64,000 nt of DNA from the NCBI GenBank assembly GCA_045538755.1, contig JAZQEC010000044.1, positions 7,495 to 71,494 on the forward strand. Reading direction: 5' to 3'. Below are positions 37,360-46,452 of this stretch, piece by piece. A program made the position numbers and the translations under genes. Source of the stretch: UBA1738 sp045538755. GTDB lineage: Bacteria; Bacillota; Clostridia; UBA1381. Below the pieces are notes generated by a model. That model saw nothing but the letters and a program-made list of their open reading frames with translations. It did not search any database and had not been told where the DNA came from. Position 1 is the first letter of the stretch; every line of letters starts with the position of its first letter.

Positions 37360-38874
37360 TTAATATCTTCTGCGTCTGTTATAGCTTGAACTTGTGCTAG
37401 ACGATGAAGATTTGTTATATGAACCGGACGTATGTGAACGTCTTTGAGCAGGACGTGCTGCGTTTTCACCGGAGTATGATACCATTCTGCTGTGTCTGAT
37501 ACGTCGTTTTCTGTTACGTGCAATTCGGAGTTTTGCCCATAATACAAATACTATAATTAGTATTATCAAAACTATCGGATGGAAGATAAATCCTAAAATG
37601 CGGTTCATGATGTAAATAATGAAATCGCGTTTAACCACATTTGCAGCTACAAGGCTTACTGTTTTTAGTTCTTTACCATTATAAAAATATTTAACAGTTC
37701 CAAAAGGGTCGCCTTGATTTATCGGTGCTACTGCTTCGGCTGTAAGAGTTACTTCGTTTGATATTATTTCGGGGTCAGCCGTTTTCTTCAGTGTTACATA
37801 GACATCTTCATCAACAGTAAGAGCAAGTCTTGTAGAGTTTTTTGCTTCAGTAACCTTTGAGTCATGAATAACATCGCCTTTTTTTGCAATTAGCAAGGTT
37901 TGATAGTTTTCAAACACATAGTCAAAAATCGCTTTTGTGTCAGTAAAAGAGTAAGCATTATCCTTTGCATCTTGATTAGGAGCACCCATAATAATGCTTA
38001 TGATATTTGTTTTTCCCTTTACAGCTGAGGCTGCAAGGCAATAACCGGCATCTTTGCTGTTGCCTGACTTAATACCTGTTGCATTTGCGTAGTAGTGATA
38101 AGGATATTTATATCTGCTTACCAAATGGTTTGTACTTAAAATTGTCTTTTCTTCTGCTCGCATATTAGTTGGAGGAAAGACATATTTTTGGGTAGCAGCT
38201 ATCTTTGCATAAGAAGTGTTTTTCATTGCATATTTTGACAGCGTTGCGATATCTGCCGCTGTTGTATAGTGGTTTTCGTTTTGAAGCCCTGACGGATTTA
38301 CAAAATGTGTGCCTGTCATTCCAAGCTCCGCTGCTTTTTCATTCATTTTCTGAACAAAAGCATCAATACTACCCGAAACCGATATTGCAAGTGCATTTGA
38401 GGCGTCATTATTAGAATTTAATATAATGGCGTGTAAAAGCTGCTCTATTGTATATTCTTCGCCAACTTTAATGCCAAGCTGCGGTTGGTCGTATGTAACA
38501 CCTAAAAGGGCCTCTTGTGTTACTGTGCAAATATCTGCAAGATTTTTATTTTCGAGAGCGATAATTGCTGTCATAATATTTGTTAGTCCTGCAGGATATA
38601 CTTTTTTGTCAGCATCAAGTGCATATATAATGTCGCTTGAATTCATGTCAAGCACTATTGCCGATTGTGCGTTAGGTACCGGAAAGTCACCTTTTTTCTG
38701 GGATTCTTCATCGGTATTTTTTTTATTAGAGTCTTTGTTAGTTTGTGATTGTTGTGTATTCGTTTGAGAAGCTGAAGGTGAAGGAGATGGTGACGGAGCT
38801 GCTATGCCTGTTGTAATTGTATTGACAGATATCAGGAGTGACAAAAGCATAACTGCGAAATATTTTTTACTCAT
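37360..38874 (-). CDS. DacF-like D,D-carboxypeptidase homologue, catalytic Ser and Lys lost
   Basis: A 504-residue S11-family protein. It has a signal peptide (1-25), a Pro/Ser/Gln/Asn-rich linker to about 62, a penicillin-binding carboxypeptidase domain, a C-terminal beta domain (PBP5_C), a transmembrane helix near 425-450 and a basic, Ser-rich tail. In active members the SxxK box reads YPASxTKxMT. Here it reads YPAGLTNIMT (residues 93-102): Gly replaces the nucleophile and Asn the general base. The SxN box (SNN) and KTG box (KSG) are kept. It is probably a non-catalytic peptidoglycan-binding or regulatory protein. Confidence 0.88.
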   Translation of the reverse strand: MSKKYFAVMLLSLLISVNTITTGIAAPSPSPSPSASQTNTQQSQTNKDSNKKNTDEESQKKGDFPVPNAQSAIVLDMNSSDIIYALDADKKVYPAGLTNIMTAIIALENKNLADICTVTQEALLGVTYDQPQLGIKVGEEYTIEQLLHAIILNSNNDASNALAISVSGSIDAFVQKMNEKAAELGMTGTHFVNPSGLQNENHYTTAADIATLSKYAMKNTSYAKIAATQKYVFPPTNMRAEEKTILSTNHLVSRYKYPYHYYANATGIKSGNSKDAGYCLAASAVKGKTNIISIIMGAPNQDAKDNAYSFTDTKAIFDYVFENYQTLLIAKKGDVIHDSKVTEAKNSTRLALTVDEDVYVTLKKTADPEIISNEVTLTAEAVAPINQGDPFGTVKYFYNGKELKTVSLVAANVVKRDFIIYIMNRILGFIFHPIVLIILIIVFVLWAKLRIARNRKRRIRHSRMVSYSGENAARPAQRRSHTSGSYNKSSSSSTSSSYNRRRRY

Positions 38875-39059
38875 AATTTCATAGCCTTTCTACCCGTAGA
38901 GTATTTTGAATGCCAACGGGCGGTAACACTTATATTTTAATTATACATAAAAGTAAGAAATTTTGCAATAAATATAAGAAATTTTGTAAAAAAGTATAGA
39001 AAAAAATAAAATTTATGATATACTTATACTATATACATAAATTTTACGAGGAAACCAAC

Positions 39060-39413
39060 GTGAAGAAACTACAAAAACGATATTATATTTTAATTCTAAT
39101 TGCTTCAGTTGCCGCCTCATCAATAATTCATAATTTTAATTCGACAACATTCGAAATAGTGAAAAATGAGACGGTATACGCTCCAGAGAGCGACATAGTA
39201 GAAGAGGAGTATGAAGTAAACAAAGTAAATATAAATACAGCCGATATACGACTTTTGGATACTCTTGACGGAATAGGAGAGGCGATGGCAAAAAGGATAA
39301 TAAATTACCGAACGAAAAATGGAAAATTTGAGGTAATTCAGGATATAATGAAGGTAGACGGAATTGGCGAAAAGAAGTTTGAAGCGATAAGAGAATACAT
39401 AACTGTTGAATAA
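39060..39413 (+). CDS. ComEA-like helix-hairpin-helix protein
   Basis: A 117-residue protein with one N-terminal transmembrane segment (about residues 8-24) and a C-terminal ComEA HhH domain: VNINTADIRLLDTLDGIGEAMAKRIINYR, then GKFEVIQDIMKVDGIGEKKFEAI. The domain binds DNA in competence receptors, but no comEC is nearby, so the role in DNA uptake is not shown. The GTG start at 39060 follows CGAGGAAA. Confidence 0.83.
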   Translation: MKKLQKRYYILILIASVAASSIIHNFNSTTFEIVKNETVYAPESDIVEEEYEVNKVNINTADIRLLDTLDGIGEAMAKRIINYRTKNGKFEVIQDIMKVDGIGEKKFEAIREYITVE

Positions 39414-39436
39414 ATTTGAAGGGAGCACTTATAGAA

Positions 39437-40117
39437 ATGAAAATTTTGGTTGTAGATGACGAAAAATTGTTGGTAAAAGGCATTAAATATAATTTGGAGC
39501 AGGAAGGATACCAAGTTGTAGTTGCGTATGACGGTGAAGAAGCAGTAAAAATTGCAAAGGATGCCAGCATAAACCTTATTTTGCTTGATGTAATGCTTCC
39601 TAAAATGGACGGGCTTACTGCGTGCAGAACGATAAGAACTTTTTCGGACGTACCGATAATAATGCTTACAGCCCGCAGTGAGGATATTGACAAGATTTTA
39701 GGGCTTGAATACGGAGCGGACGACTATATTACAAAACCGTTTAATATCAGGGAAGTTACGTCGAGAATAAAAGCAATTCTCCGCCGTGTAAATCCGACTC
39801 CTAAGGCTGATAATGATATTCTTGTTTCGGGAGATATTACTCTTGACTACAATTTCCGCCGTGTGAGCATTAAAGGAAAAGTGATTGAGCTTACAGGCAA
39901 GGAATTTGACCTTGTTGACTTGTTTGTAAAAAATCCTGAACGTGTTTATACAAGAGAAAATCTTTTGGATATAGCATGGGGTGTGGATTATCCGGGCGAC
40001 GTGCGTACGGTAGACGTGCATATCCGCCGTTTGCGTGAGAAAATAGAGGAAAATCCAGCAGAACCGCTGTATATCAAGACAAAATGGGGAGTTGGTTATT
40101 ATTATAAAAAGGATTAA
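39437..40117 (+). CDS. OmpR/PhoB-family response regulator
   Basis: A 226-residue response regulator. The receiver domain begins MKILVVDDEKLL; the phosphoacceptor Asp is in LLLDVMLPKMDG (about residue 51), followed by MLTARS and KPF. The winged-helix DNA-binding domain (about 130-226) ends with the typical VRTVDVHIRRLREKIE and KWGVGYYY. It is 16 bases upstream of its sensor kinase. The target is unknown. Confidence 0.93.
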   Translation: MKILVVDDEKLLVKGIKYNLEQEGYQVVVAYDGEEAVKIAKDASINLILLDVMLPKMDGLTACRTIRTFSDVPIIMLTARSEDIDKILGLEYGADDYITKPFNIREVTSRIKAILRRVNPTPKADNDILVSGDITLDYNFRRVSIKGKVIELTGKEFDLVDLFVKNPERVYTRENLLDIAWGVDYPGDVRTVDVHIRRLREKIEENPAEPLYIKTKWGVGYYYKKD

Positions 40118-40133
40118 GGAGCGCTTTTGGTCG

Positions 40134-41540
40134 ATGCGTTTTAGTATGATGTCAACCTATGTTGCAGTTATACTAATTTCGCTGATACTTTTAAGCGTAT
40201 ATATTTTAAGTGCCCTTACAGATAGCCTTTATAGCTCGGAAAGAGTTAAGCTGTTTGCAAAGGCGAATATAATTTCTGACCTTATTACTACCACCGATGA
40301 CATCACCGACAATACCCGTTTTAGCATTAACCAGATTTTGTCGGGAAGTAATATGCGAAGTATAATTGTAGGACCGGATTTTAAAGTTTGTTTTGATTCG
40401 AACGAAGATTCTGATATGCTTGGAAAGATTATGGTCCGTGAAGCTATTAATAAGTGCGTTAAAAACGGCGAACAGGCTTATGCCATCAATGAAAGTGAGT
40501 ATGATTCGACGATTATGTCGGTTGCTGTGCCGCTTATTTTGGGTGAAAAAAATGTGGGAGCAGTATATCTTGTAGAGTCTCTTACCGATGCGGATATGAC
40601 AATTAAAAATATCCGGAAAAATCTTATTGTATTTGCGATAATAATAAGTATTTTAGTTGCTATGCTTAGTCTTGGTCTTTCGCTTATGACGACTGCTCCA
40701 ATAGATAACTTTATAAGTGTATCTAAGGAAATATCTAAAGGTAACTTCAATATGAAGGCAAAGGAACAAGGTCCTTCAGAGCTTGTGGAAATGGCAAAGG
40801 CTTTAAACTATATGTCGGCAGAGCTTGACGACTACGAGCAAAACCGAAAAAAATTTGTTTCTGACGTTTCACACGAACTAAAAACTCCGCTTGCTACAAT
40901 CAAGCTTATTTGCGACAGTATTGTTACAACGGACAATCCTAATCCTGAAATGATACAGGATTTTCTTGGTGATTTAAGTGACGAGGTAGACAGATTAACA
41001 CGTATAGTGGAGCGGCTTTTAACGCTTACCAAAATGGACTCAAATCAGAATAATGCAGCACTTACGCCAGTTGATTTTGAAGTAATGCTAAGTGCAATCA
41101 TAAGAAAACTTACACCAAATGCTGAAGCAAAGGATATTGTCCTTTATTCTGATTACGAAGCTTGTGGACTTGAGCCAATGATGCTTGATTATGACAAAAT
41201 TTGGGAAGCAATCTATAACATTGTGGACAATGCTATAAAATATACACCAACGGGCGGCTTTGTAAAACTTGGGCTTGAGCAGAAGAATAAATCAATTACA
41301 GTAAGCATAGAAGATAACGGCCCTGGAATCCCTGATGAAGAAAAGGAAAAGATTTTTGAGCGCTTTTACCGTCTTGACGATTCCCGTGCGAGAGATACAG
41401 GCGGAACAGGGCTTGGACTTGCTATTGCAAGAGAGGCTGTTATATTGCATGGCGGTGAAATCAATGTATATAGCTCAAAAGATGGCGGAAGTATATTCAC
41501 AATAACCTTGCCATATTCAGGTGAAACCGCTTTGGCTTGA
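40134..41540 (+). CDS. Membrane sensor histidine kinase
   Basis: A 468-residue sensor kinase. Two transmembrane helices (about 7-28 and 163-188) bracket an extracellular sensor domain. A HAMP domain follows, then the phosphoacceptor box VSHELKTPLATIK (His near 247) and a HATPase with IVDNAIKYTP, DNGPGIP and GGTGLGLAIA. AAGGAG stands 12 bases before the ATG; the frame extends upstream to a TTG inside the regulator. It is followed by a GerMN protein that is probably part of the same response. Confidence 0.92.
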   Translation: MRFSMMSTYVAVILISLILLSVYILSALTDSLYSSERVKLFAKANIISDLITTTDDITDNTRFSINQILSGSNMRSIIVGPDFKVCFDSNEDSDMLGKIMVREAINKCVKNGEQAYAINESEYDSTIMSVAVPLILGEKNVGAVYLVESLTDADMTIKNIRKNLIVFAIIISILVAMLSLGLSLMTTAPIDNFISVSKEISKGNFNMKAKEQGPSELVEMAKALNYMSAELDDYEQNRKKFVSDVSHELKTPLATIKLICDSIVTTDNPNPEMIQDFLGDLSDEVDRLTRIVERLLTLTKMDSNQNNAALTPVDFEVMLSAIIRKLTPNAEAKDIVLYSDYEACGLEPMMLDYDKIWEAIYNIVDNAIKYTPTGGFVKLGLEQKNKSITVSIEDNGPGIPDEEKEKIFERFYRLDDSRARDTGGTGLGLAIAREAVILHGGEINVYSSKDGGSIFTITLPYSGETALA

Positions 41541-41558
41541 TGCAGAAAGGACGGTAAA

Positions 41559-42470
41559 ATGGGTAAAAATAGAAAGATAATATGGATAATTATACTGTTT
41601 CTTACTGCGGCGACTATTATTTTTAGTGTAGTAAATAAAGAGAGTGAAGAAAGTGTTAAGGAAATCAGTCTCTACTTTTTAAACCGCGACAGTATGGCAT
41701 TTGGAGTTGTGACTAAGGAAGTTACGGCAGAAACCGACAGCGACCTTTACAGAATAGTTGGCGAAACTCTTTTAAAAGGGCCGTCGAATAAAAAGTATAT
41801 GCCGGTAGCGGCTAAAGATGTTAAGATTAAAAGCATTACAAATGACGATGGAAACCTTACTGTTGACTTTTCGAGAGAATATCAGGGAACAGATATAATG
41901 AGCACGTATGCCGTTATAAAAACATTTGCAAGGCTTCCGAATGTAAGAGGTGTAAAAGTGACGGCGGATGGTGAAGAACTTATTAATAGCGACGGAACAC
42001 CGCTTGGATTTATAAAAGATGATGAGATAAATACCGAGTCTGATGATGACTGCGCTACAGGAATGAGACTTTACTTTTCAAATGCAGAAAAAAATGCTCT
42101 TGTAATGGAATACAGGCAGATTAATATTACCGATACACAGCCGATTGAGCAGTATATTGTAGCAGAACTGATAAAGGGACCAAAGTACAAAAACAGCGTA
42201 AAACTGCTCGCACAGGATACAGGAATTTTGTCTGTTGAAACTACCGACGGAATTTGTTATGTAAATTTTAAACAGGACTTTATTGATAAAAATATTGCTT
42301 CTGCCGACCTTAGCAGATTGATTATATATTCAATAGTAAATTCTCTTACAGAGCGTGATAATGTCAGCAGTGTTCAATTTTTGATTGATGGAAAAAAAAC
42401 ACAAAAGTTTGGAGATATGAACATAAGTGAGTTGTTTGTAAGAAATGAAGATATGATAGGTAAGCCATAA
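41559..42470 (+). CDS. GerMN-domain membrane-anchored protein
   Basis: A 303-residue protein with an N-terminal transmembrane anchor (residues 8-26) and two GerMN repeats. Each has the pattern ..V..LLKGP/LIKGPK... followed by ...VDFS/VNFKQDF and a run of ..VRGVKV/NVSSVQFLIDG. GerMN domains occur in the spore germination protein GerM and in LpqB-like partners of sensor kinases. Its place directly after a two-component system resembles the MtrAB-LpqB arrangement, so it may modulate the kinase; that is inference. Confidence 0.82.
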   Translation: MGKNRKIIWIIILFLTAATIIFSVVNKESEESVKEISLYFLNRDSMAFGVVTKEVTAETDSDLYRIVGETLLKGPSNKKYMPVAAKDVKIKSITNDDGNLTVDFSREYQGTDIMSTYAVIKTFARLPNVRGVKVTADGEELINSDGTPLGFIKDDEINTESDDDCATGMRLYFSNAEKNALVMEYRQINITDTQPIEQYIVAELIKGPKYKNSVKLLAQDTGILSVETTDGICYVNFKQDFIDKNIASADLSRLIIYSIVNSLTERDNVSSVQFLIDGKKTQKFGDMNISELFVRNEDMIGKP

Positions 42471-42505
42471 AAATAAGCTGTTGCGTAAAAGCAACAGCTT
42501 ATTTT
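42471..42505. terminator. Bidirectional terminator between convergent genes
   Basis: A perfect 14-bp stem (42471-42484 with 42491-42504), loop GTAAAA, A/T-rich at both ends. It separates the GerMN gene from the convergent minus-strand gene at 42537. Confidence 0.9.
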
Positions 42506-42536
42506 AAATCTAAATAAATTTAAAACTCGTCGGATT

Positions 42537-44126
42537 TTATCCTGCCGAATTAAGGTTAAGTACTAAACGTGCCATATCCTGTTTGGATATTTCGTACCTG
42601 TCGTCAAAATTAAACTTCAGCGGTATGCTTAAATTTTCTAAAATTATGTTTGCATCTGCGACAGTTATAGGTTGGTCCGGCATAAACAGATTATCATTGC
42701 TATTTAAAATTTGAAGCTCGCGGAAGGTTCCGACAGCCTCATAAAAACTGCTTTCTTTTGGTACGTCAGCAAAGTTTTCTGTAAATTCCTCCTTGAGGTT
42801 TAACAGACTTGCAAGCAACAGTACAAATTCAGAACGAACAACCTTTGCATAGTTGTTGTGAATATTAAGGCTTGCATAAGTATCTGCCCATTTAAGGATG
42901 TTTTGTGATGCAAAATCGTCAACAACATATTTTTGAGTTATCTGAGAAAGCGGCAGGGTGTTGCGATTGGAAACATTATAAAACTGTTTTGGCTGCTGCC
43001 TTGGATACGGACGTGCCGGCTCTTTCAGGTCAGTTTCCTTATAAGAATAGATATCTACCACTTCATCATTGTAAATCAAAATCTGCGAAATTCCATCGCC
43101 TGTTAAATCTGCCCAAGCAATATTACCAAAGGTTGGAATTGTATAGCAAGCTCGCATATAACCATCATAAATTGTGGTACAGATGTCTTCTTTTTTATGC
43201 CCTGCAATGTAGTTTTTGCCGCTATCATCAAGATTTGGAACAGGAATAGGGTTGTAGATTACTTCATTTTTCTGGTATAGGAATCCGCCATTTGCGTCAA
43301 AAAGTGACATACTATCTAAAATAAGAATATCATTGCACTGAGTGTGCTCGCAAAAATCGCCGATAGCAATATTGTTGGCACATTCCGCAAGCTCCCATAA
43401 AAGCTCGCCGTAAGGAGTATATGCTTGCATTTTAGGGCCACAGATAATGATGACAGGCTCGTTTTCGTTGTAAAGACAATCAACTGCAACAGAGGTTGCG
43501 TGATGCGGCATATCTGCTTTCCATAAAAGCTCGCCTGACGCACTTATCACGTTATAGCCTGCAATTATTTCCTCACAACCGTCTCCGTTTATGTCATAAG
43601 CAACAGGTGTATGACCAATATTGCCGTGAAAATCCCATAACACATTAAGGTTAGAATCAAGTGCCCAAAGCGTGCTGAATTTGTTTTTCAAAAGTATGTT
43701 TTGTGCATATCCCGTACCTTCAAGGTCTGCAATTACGATACAATCGCAGGCATACTTGTCGGGAAGCGGAGTTTGCTTTTTCACCTCGGATGTTTTGCCG
43801 TCTAAAATAAGTAGAGAACCATTTATTATGGCTATGACTTCATTTTTTCCGTCTTTGTCAATGTCGTAAATTTGGACAGGTAGGTCGGAAGATACAGCGC
43901 TTGATTCGATATTTACATCACCAAGCTGCCATAAAAGCTCACCATCTGCTGAAAATGCAGTGATTGCCGTCGCTTGATTTGAAAAATATCTATCATCAGA
44001 AACGGTGTCGGGCTTTATCATTACTATTTCAAGCCGTCCGTCGCCGTCGATGTCACCAAGACGCATCTGACAGCCACTGCCTGCTGCACTTATATTTAAA
44101 GTCGTCTTAAAATCAATACTTTCCAT
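42537..44126 (-). CDS. FG-GAP/VCBS-like beta-propeller protein with C-terminal SLH-like repeats
   Basis: A 529-residue protein. The first 400 residues carry repeated blades with DxDGDG-type calcium loops (LGDIDGDGRLEIVM, IYDIDKDGKNEVIA, AYDINGDGCEEIIA, WADLTGDGISQILI) and GELLW repeats, as in FG-GAP/VCBS propellers. The C-terminus has two SLH-like units (one centred on 420-460, the other starting FADVPKESSFYEAV and ending PDQPITVADAN). There is no signal peptide or membrane segment, which is odd for SLH repeats. Function unknown. The start is set by AAAGAAAGG 8 bases upstream. Confidence 0.75.
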   Translation of the reverse strand: MESIDFKTTLNISAAGSGCQMRLGDIDGDGRLEIVMIKPDTVSDDRYFSNQATAITAFSADGELLWQLGDVNIESSAVSSDLPVQIYDIDKDGKNEVIAIINGSLLILDGKTSEVKKQTPLPDKYACDCIVIADLEGTGYAQNILLKNKFSTLWALDSNLNVLWDFHGNIGHTPVAYDINGDGCEEIIAGYNVISASGELLWKADMPHHATSVAVDCLYNENEPVIIICGPKMQAYTPYGELLWELAECANNIAIGDFCEHTQCNDILILDSMSLFDANGGFLYQKNEVIYNPIPVPNLDDSGKNYIAGHKKEDICTTIYDGYMRACYTIPTFGNIAWADLTGDGISQILIYNDEVVDIYSYKETDLKEPARPYPRQQPKQFYNVSNRNTLPLSQITQKYVVDDFASQNILKWADTYASLNIHNNYAKVVRSEFVLLLASLLNLKEEFTENFADVPKESSFYEAVGTFRELQILNSNDNLFMPDQPITVADANIILENLSIPLKFNFDDRYEISKQDMARLVLNLNSAG

Positions 44127-44233
44127 AGCAGTACCTTTCTTTTAATAAAAGTATATATATTATATCATACATTAAATAAAATTGCAAATATTAAGCTCGG
44201 AATAATCATAAAATAATAAAAGAGGTGATATGT

Positions 44234-44476
44234 TTGCTGAAAAATTTTGATTTACGTCGTAAAAAGGTTATTGATGCGGATACAGCGGAGCTTTTGGGAT
44301 ATATACGTGATATGGATATTGATTTTGCGAGCGGAAAAATAAATTCAGTCACAATTCCTGTAAGGGGAATTTTTGGATTTTTCAAAAAAAGAAAAAATAT
44401 AACAGTGCCTTGGAACGCAGTTTTAGCGATAGGAAGTGAATTTGTAATAATAAAGCAAAAGGAAAGTAACATTTAA
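44234..44476 (+). CDS. YlmC/YmxH-family PRC-barrel sporulation protein
   Basis: An 80-residue PRC-barrel protein. The pattern DLRRKKVIDADTAELLGYIRDMDIDFASGKI, then VPWNAVLAIGSEFVIIK, matches the YlmC/YmxH family, which is conserved in endospore formers. The TTG at 44234 was chosen because GAGGTGA lies 5 bases before it; other in-frame starts are GTG 44225. It is followed by nrdR with its own promoter. Confidence 0.8.
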   Translation: MLKNFDLRRKKVIDADTAELLGYIRDMDIDFASGKINSVTIPVRGIFGFFKKRKNITVPWNAVLAIGSEFVIIKQKESNI

Positions 44477-44480
44477 TAAC

Positions 44481-44509
44481 TTGAAAAATAGGTGGAAATA
44501 CTGTATAAT
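44481..44509 (+). promoter_or_regulatory. nrdR promoter
   Basis: TTGAAA (44481-44486), a 17-base spacer and TATAAT (44504-44509), 32 bases before the nrdR ATG. Confidence 0.7.
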
Positions 44510-44541
44510 AATACTAAATTAACTATACGGAGGAAATTTTT

Positions 44542-44997
44542 ATGAAATGTCCATATTGCGGATTTTCAGAAAGTAAAGTAATAGACTCCCGTCCGACGGA
44601 GGACGGTAATTCAATAAGACGAAGACGAGAATGCTTAAAGTGTCAGAAAAGATTTACCACTTACGAAAAGCTTGAGACAATTTCGTTGATAGTAGTAAAG
44701 CAGGACAATTCACGTCAGGCGTATGACCGAGAAAAGGTGATGCGAGGACTTATAAGAGCCTGTGAAAAAAGACCGATTACTTATGCACAGATGGAAAAAA
44801 TTGCTGATGAAATTGAAAGTGAACTTTATCAGATGATGTCTCGCGAGATTACTTCTACCGAGATTGGTGAAAAGGTTATGAATCACTTAAAAGAGCTTGA
44901 TGAAGTTGCGTATGTGCGCTTTGCATCGGTACATAAACATTTTTCGGATATATACTCGTTTATGACGGCACTTCAGGAATTGTTAGAGGACAAATAA
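44542..44997 (+). CDS. nrdR: Transcriptional repressor NrdR
   Basis: A 151-residue repressor of ribonucleotide reductase genes. The zinc ribbon has CPYCGF and CLKC, with the typical SRPTEDGNSIRRRREC between them; an ATP-cone domain follows (residues 49-139), which senses ATP/dATP. AGGAGG is upstream, and mnmE starts one base after the stop. Confidence 0.96.
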   Translation: MKCPYCGFSESKVIDSRPTEDGNSIRRRRECLKCQKRFTTYEKLETISLIVVKQDNSRQAYDREKVMRGLIRACEKRPITYAQMEKIADEIESELYQMMSREITSTEIGEKVMNHLKELDEVAYVRFASVHKHFSDIYSFMTALQELLEDK

Positions 44998-44998
44998 T

Positions 44999-46339
44999 AT
45001 GAATGAAAGAACGATAGCGGCGATTTCTACTCCACAGGGTGTGGGTGGAATCACCGTAATCCGCATAAGCGGAGAAAAAGCGATAGAAATAACTGATAAA
45101 GTTTTCAAAGGAAAAGAAAGTCTTTTAAAAGCCCGAACACACACCGTCCATTACGGACACATTAAGGATGAAACAGGCGATATTGACGAAGTTTTAGTCT
45201 CGGTTATGAGAGCACCGAAAACTTACACAAAGGAAGATGTGGTTGAAATCAGTACGCATGGCGGAGCGGTAGCATCAAGAAGTGTGCTGGAGGCTGTTAT
45301 AAAGGCAGGCGCCTATCCGGCAGAACCCGGAGAGTTTACAAAACGTGCGTTTTTAAACGGCAGGATTGACCTTTCACAGGCAGAGGGCGTAATTGATATT
45401 ATCAATGCAAAGACAGCACTTTCACAGAAAAATGCACTTTCACAGGCCGGAGGAAAGCTTTCTGAGGAAATAAATGCAATAAGAAGTGAGCTTGTTACAC
45501 TTGCTGCCGGAATGCAGGTGGCGATTGACTATCCTGATGAAGATTTGGAAGATGTAACACTTAGTGATATATTAAATGTACTTGAAAATAGTCTTCAAAA
45601 AGTGGAAAAGCTTTTGATAACATCATCAAGCGGCAGAATTTTAAGAGAAGGCATAAAAACGGCTATTGTAGGAAAACCGAATGTGGGCAAATCCTCACTT
45701 TTAAACTGCCTTGCTCGTGAAGACAGAGCAATAGTGACTGATATTGCCGGAACAACCCGTGACGTAATTGAAGAGCTTGTAAACCTTGACGGAGTGCCTT
45801 TGCGTCTTTTAGACACAGCAGGCATCAGAGAAACAGAAGATGCTGTTGAAAAAATCGGTGTCGAGCGTTCAAAAATGGCGATTGCAGATGCTGATTTAGT
45901 TCTTTTAGTGCTGGATATGAGCAGAAAAACCGATAATGAGGATAAGGAACTTTTAGAAATTACTGAAAGCAAAAACCGTATAATAATTGCAAATAAAACA
46001 GATATAAAAATTTGTGATTTTGACGGAGCAATAGAAATTTCGGCAAAAACAGGAGAGGGAATAGATGTGCTTGCTGAAAAAATCCGCAGTATGTACAACC
46101 TTGGAAAGATTGGACAAAATGATGACGTGATTGTCACAAATATGCGGCATGTGGCTGCGCTTTCAAACGGAAAGTCTGCTCTTTGTAGGGCGAAATCCGC
46201 AATAGAAGGCGGAATGCCGCAAGATATAGCCGCTCTTGATATCTATGAAGCAATAAACTTTTTAGGTGAAATTACAGGTGCTACTGTTTCGGAAGATATC
46301 GTTTCTGAAATCTTTCATAGCTTTTGTGTTGGAAAGTAA
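44999..46339 (+). CDS. mnmE: tRNA uridine-5-carboxymethylaminomethyl GTPase MnmE
   Basis: A 446-residue GTPase that, with MnmG, modifies U34 of tRNAs. The N-terminal folate-binding domain begins TIAAISTPQGVGGITVIRISG. The G domain has GKPNVGKSSLL near residue 225, DTAGIRET (G3) and NKTD (G4), and the C-terminus ends FCVGK with the conserved Cys. The usual partner mnmG is not in this window. Confidence 0.96.
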   Translation: MNERTIAAISTPQGVGGITVIRISGEKAIEITDKVFKGKESLLKARTHTVHYGHIKDETGDIDEVLVSVMRAPKTYTKEDVVEISTHGGAVASRSVLEAVIKAGAYPAEPGEFTKRAFLNGRIDLSQAEGVIDIINAKTALSQKNALSQAGGKLSEEINAIRSELVTLAAGMQVAIDYPDEDLEDVTLSDILNVLENSLQKVEKLLITSSSGRILREGIKTAIVGKPNVGKSSLLNCLAREDRAIVTDIAGTTRDVIEELVNLDGVPLRLLDTAGIRETEDAVEKIGVERSKMAIADADLVLLVLDMSRKTDNEDKELLEITESKNRIIIANKTDIKICDFDGAIEISAKTGEGIDVLAEKIRSMYNLGKIGQNDDVIVTNMRHVAALSNGKSALCRAKSAIEGGMPQDIAALDIYEAINFLGEITGATVSEDIVSEIFHSFCVGK

Positions 46340-46384
46340 ATTTGCATAACTATGCACGTTTTTGAATTATTTTCACAAAAATGC

Positions 46385-46413
46385 TTGCATATTTATAAAT
46401 AATTTGTTATAAT
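46385..46413 (+). promoter_or_regulatory. Promoter of the amino-acid ABC transporter operon
   Basis: TTGCAT (46385-46390), a 17-base spacer and TATAAT (46408-46413). A TGCATA-AC-TATGCA inverted repeat at 46343-46356, just upstream of the -35 box, could be an operator. No riboswitch or T-box structure was seen in the 113-base leader region. Confidence 0.65.
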
Positions 46414-46452
46414 GACCATATAAAACATAATTCTGGTTAGGAGGAATTTTAT

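Noticed and set aside
45595..46137. 180-codon frame opposite mnmE
   Set aside because: It overlaps the conserved GTPase domain on the other strand and its composition (Ser, Ile, Phe) is typical of antisense frames.
46340..46452. Riboswitch or T-box before the amino-acid transporter
   Set aside because: The leader is short and shows only a promoter and a small inverted repeat, with no specifier or terminator/antiterminator pair.
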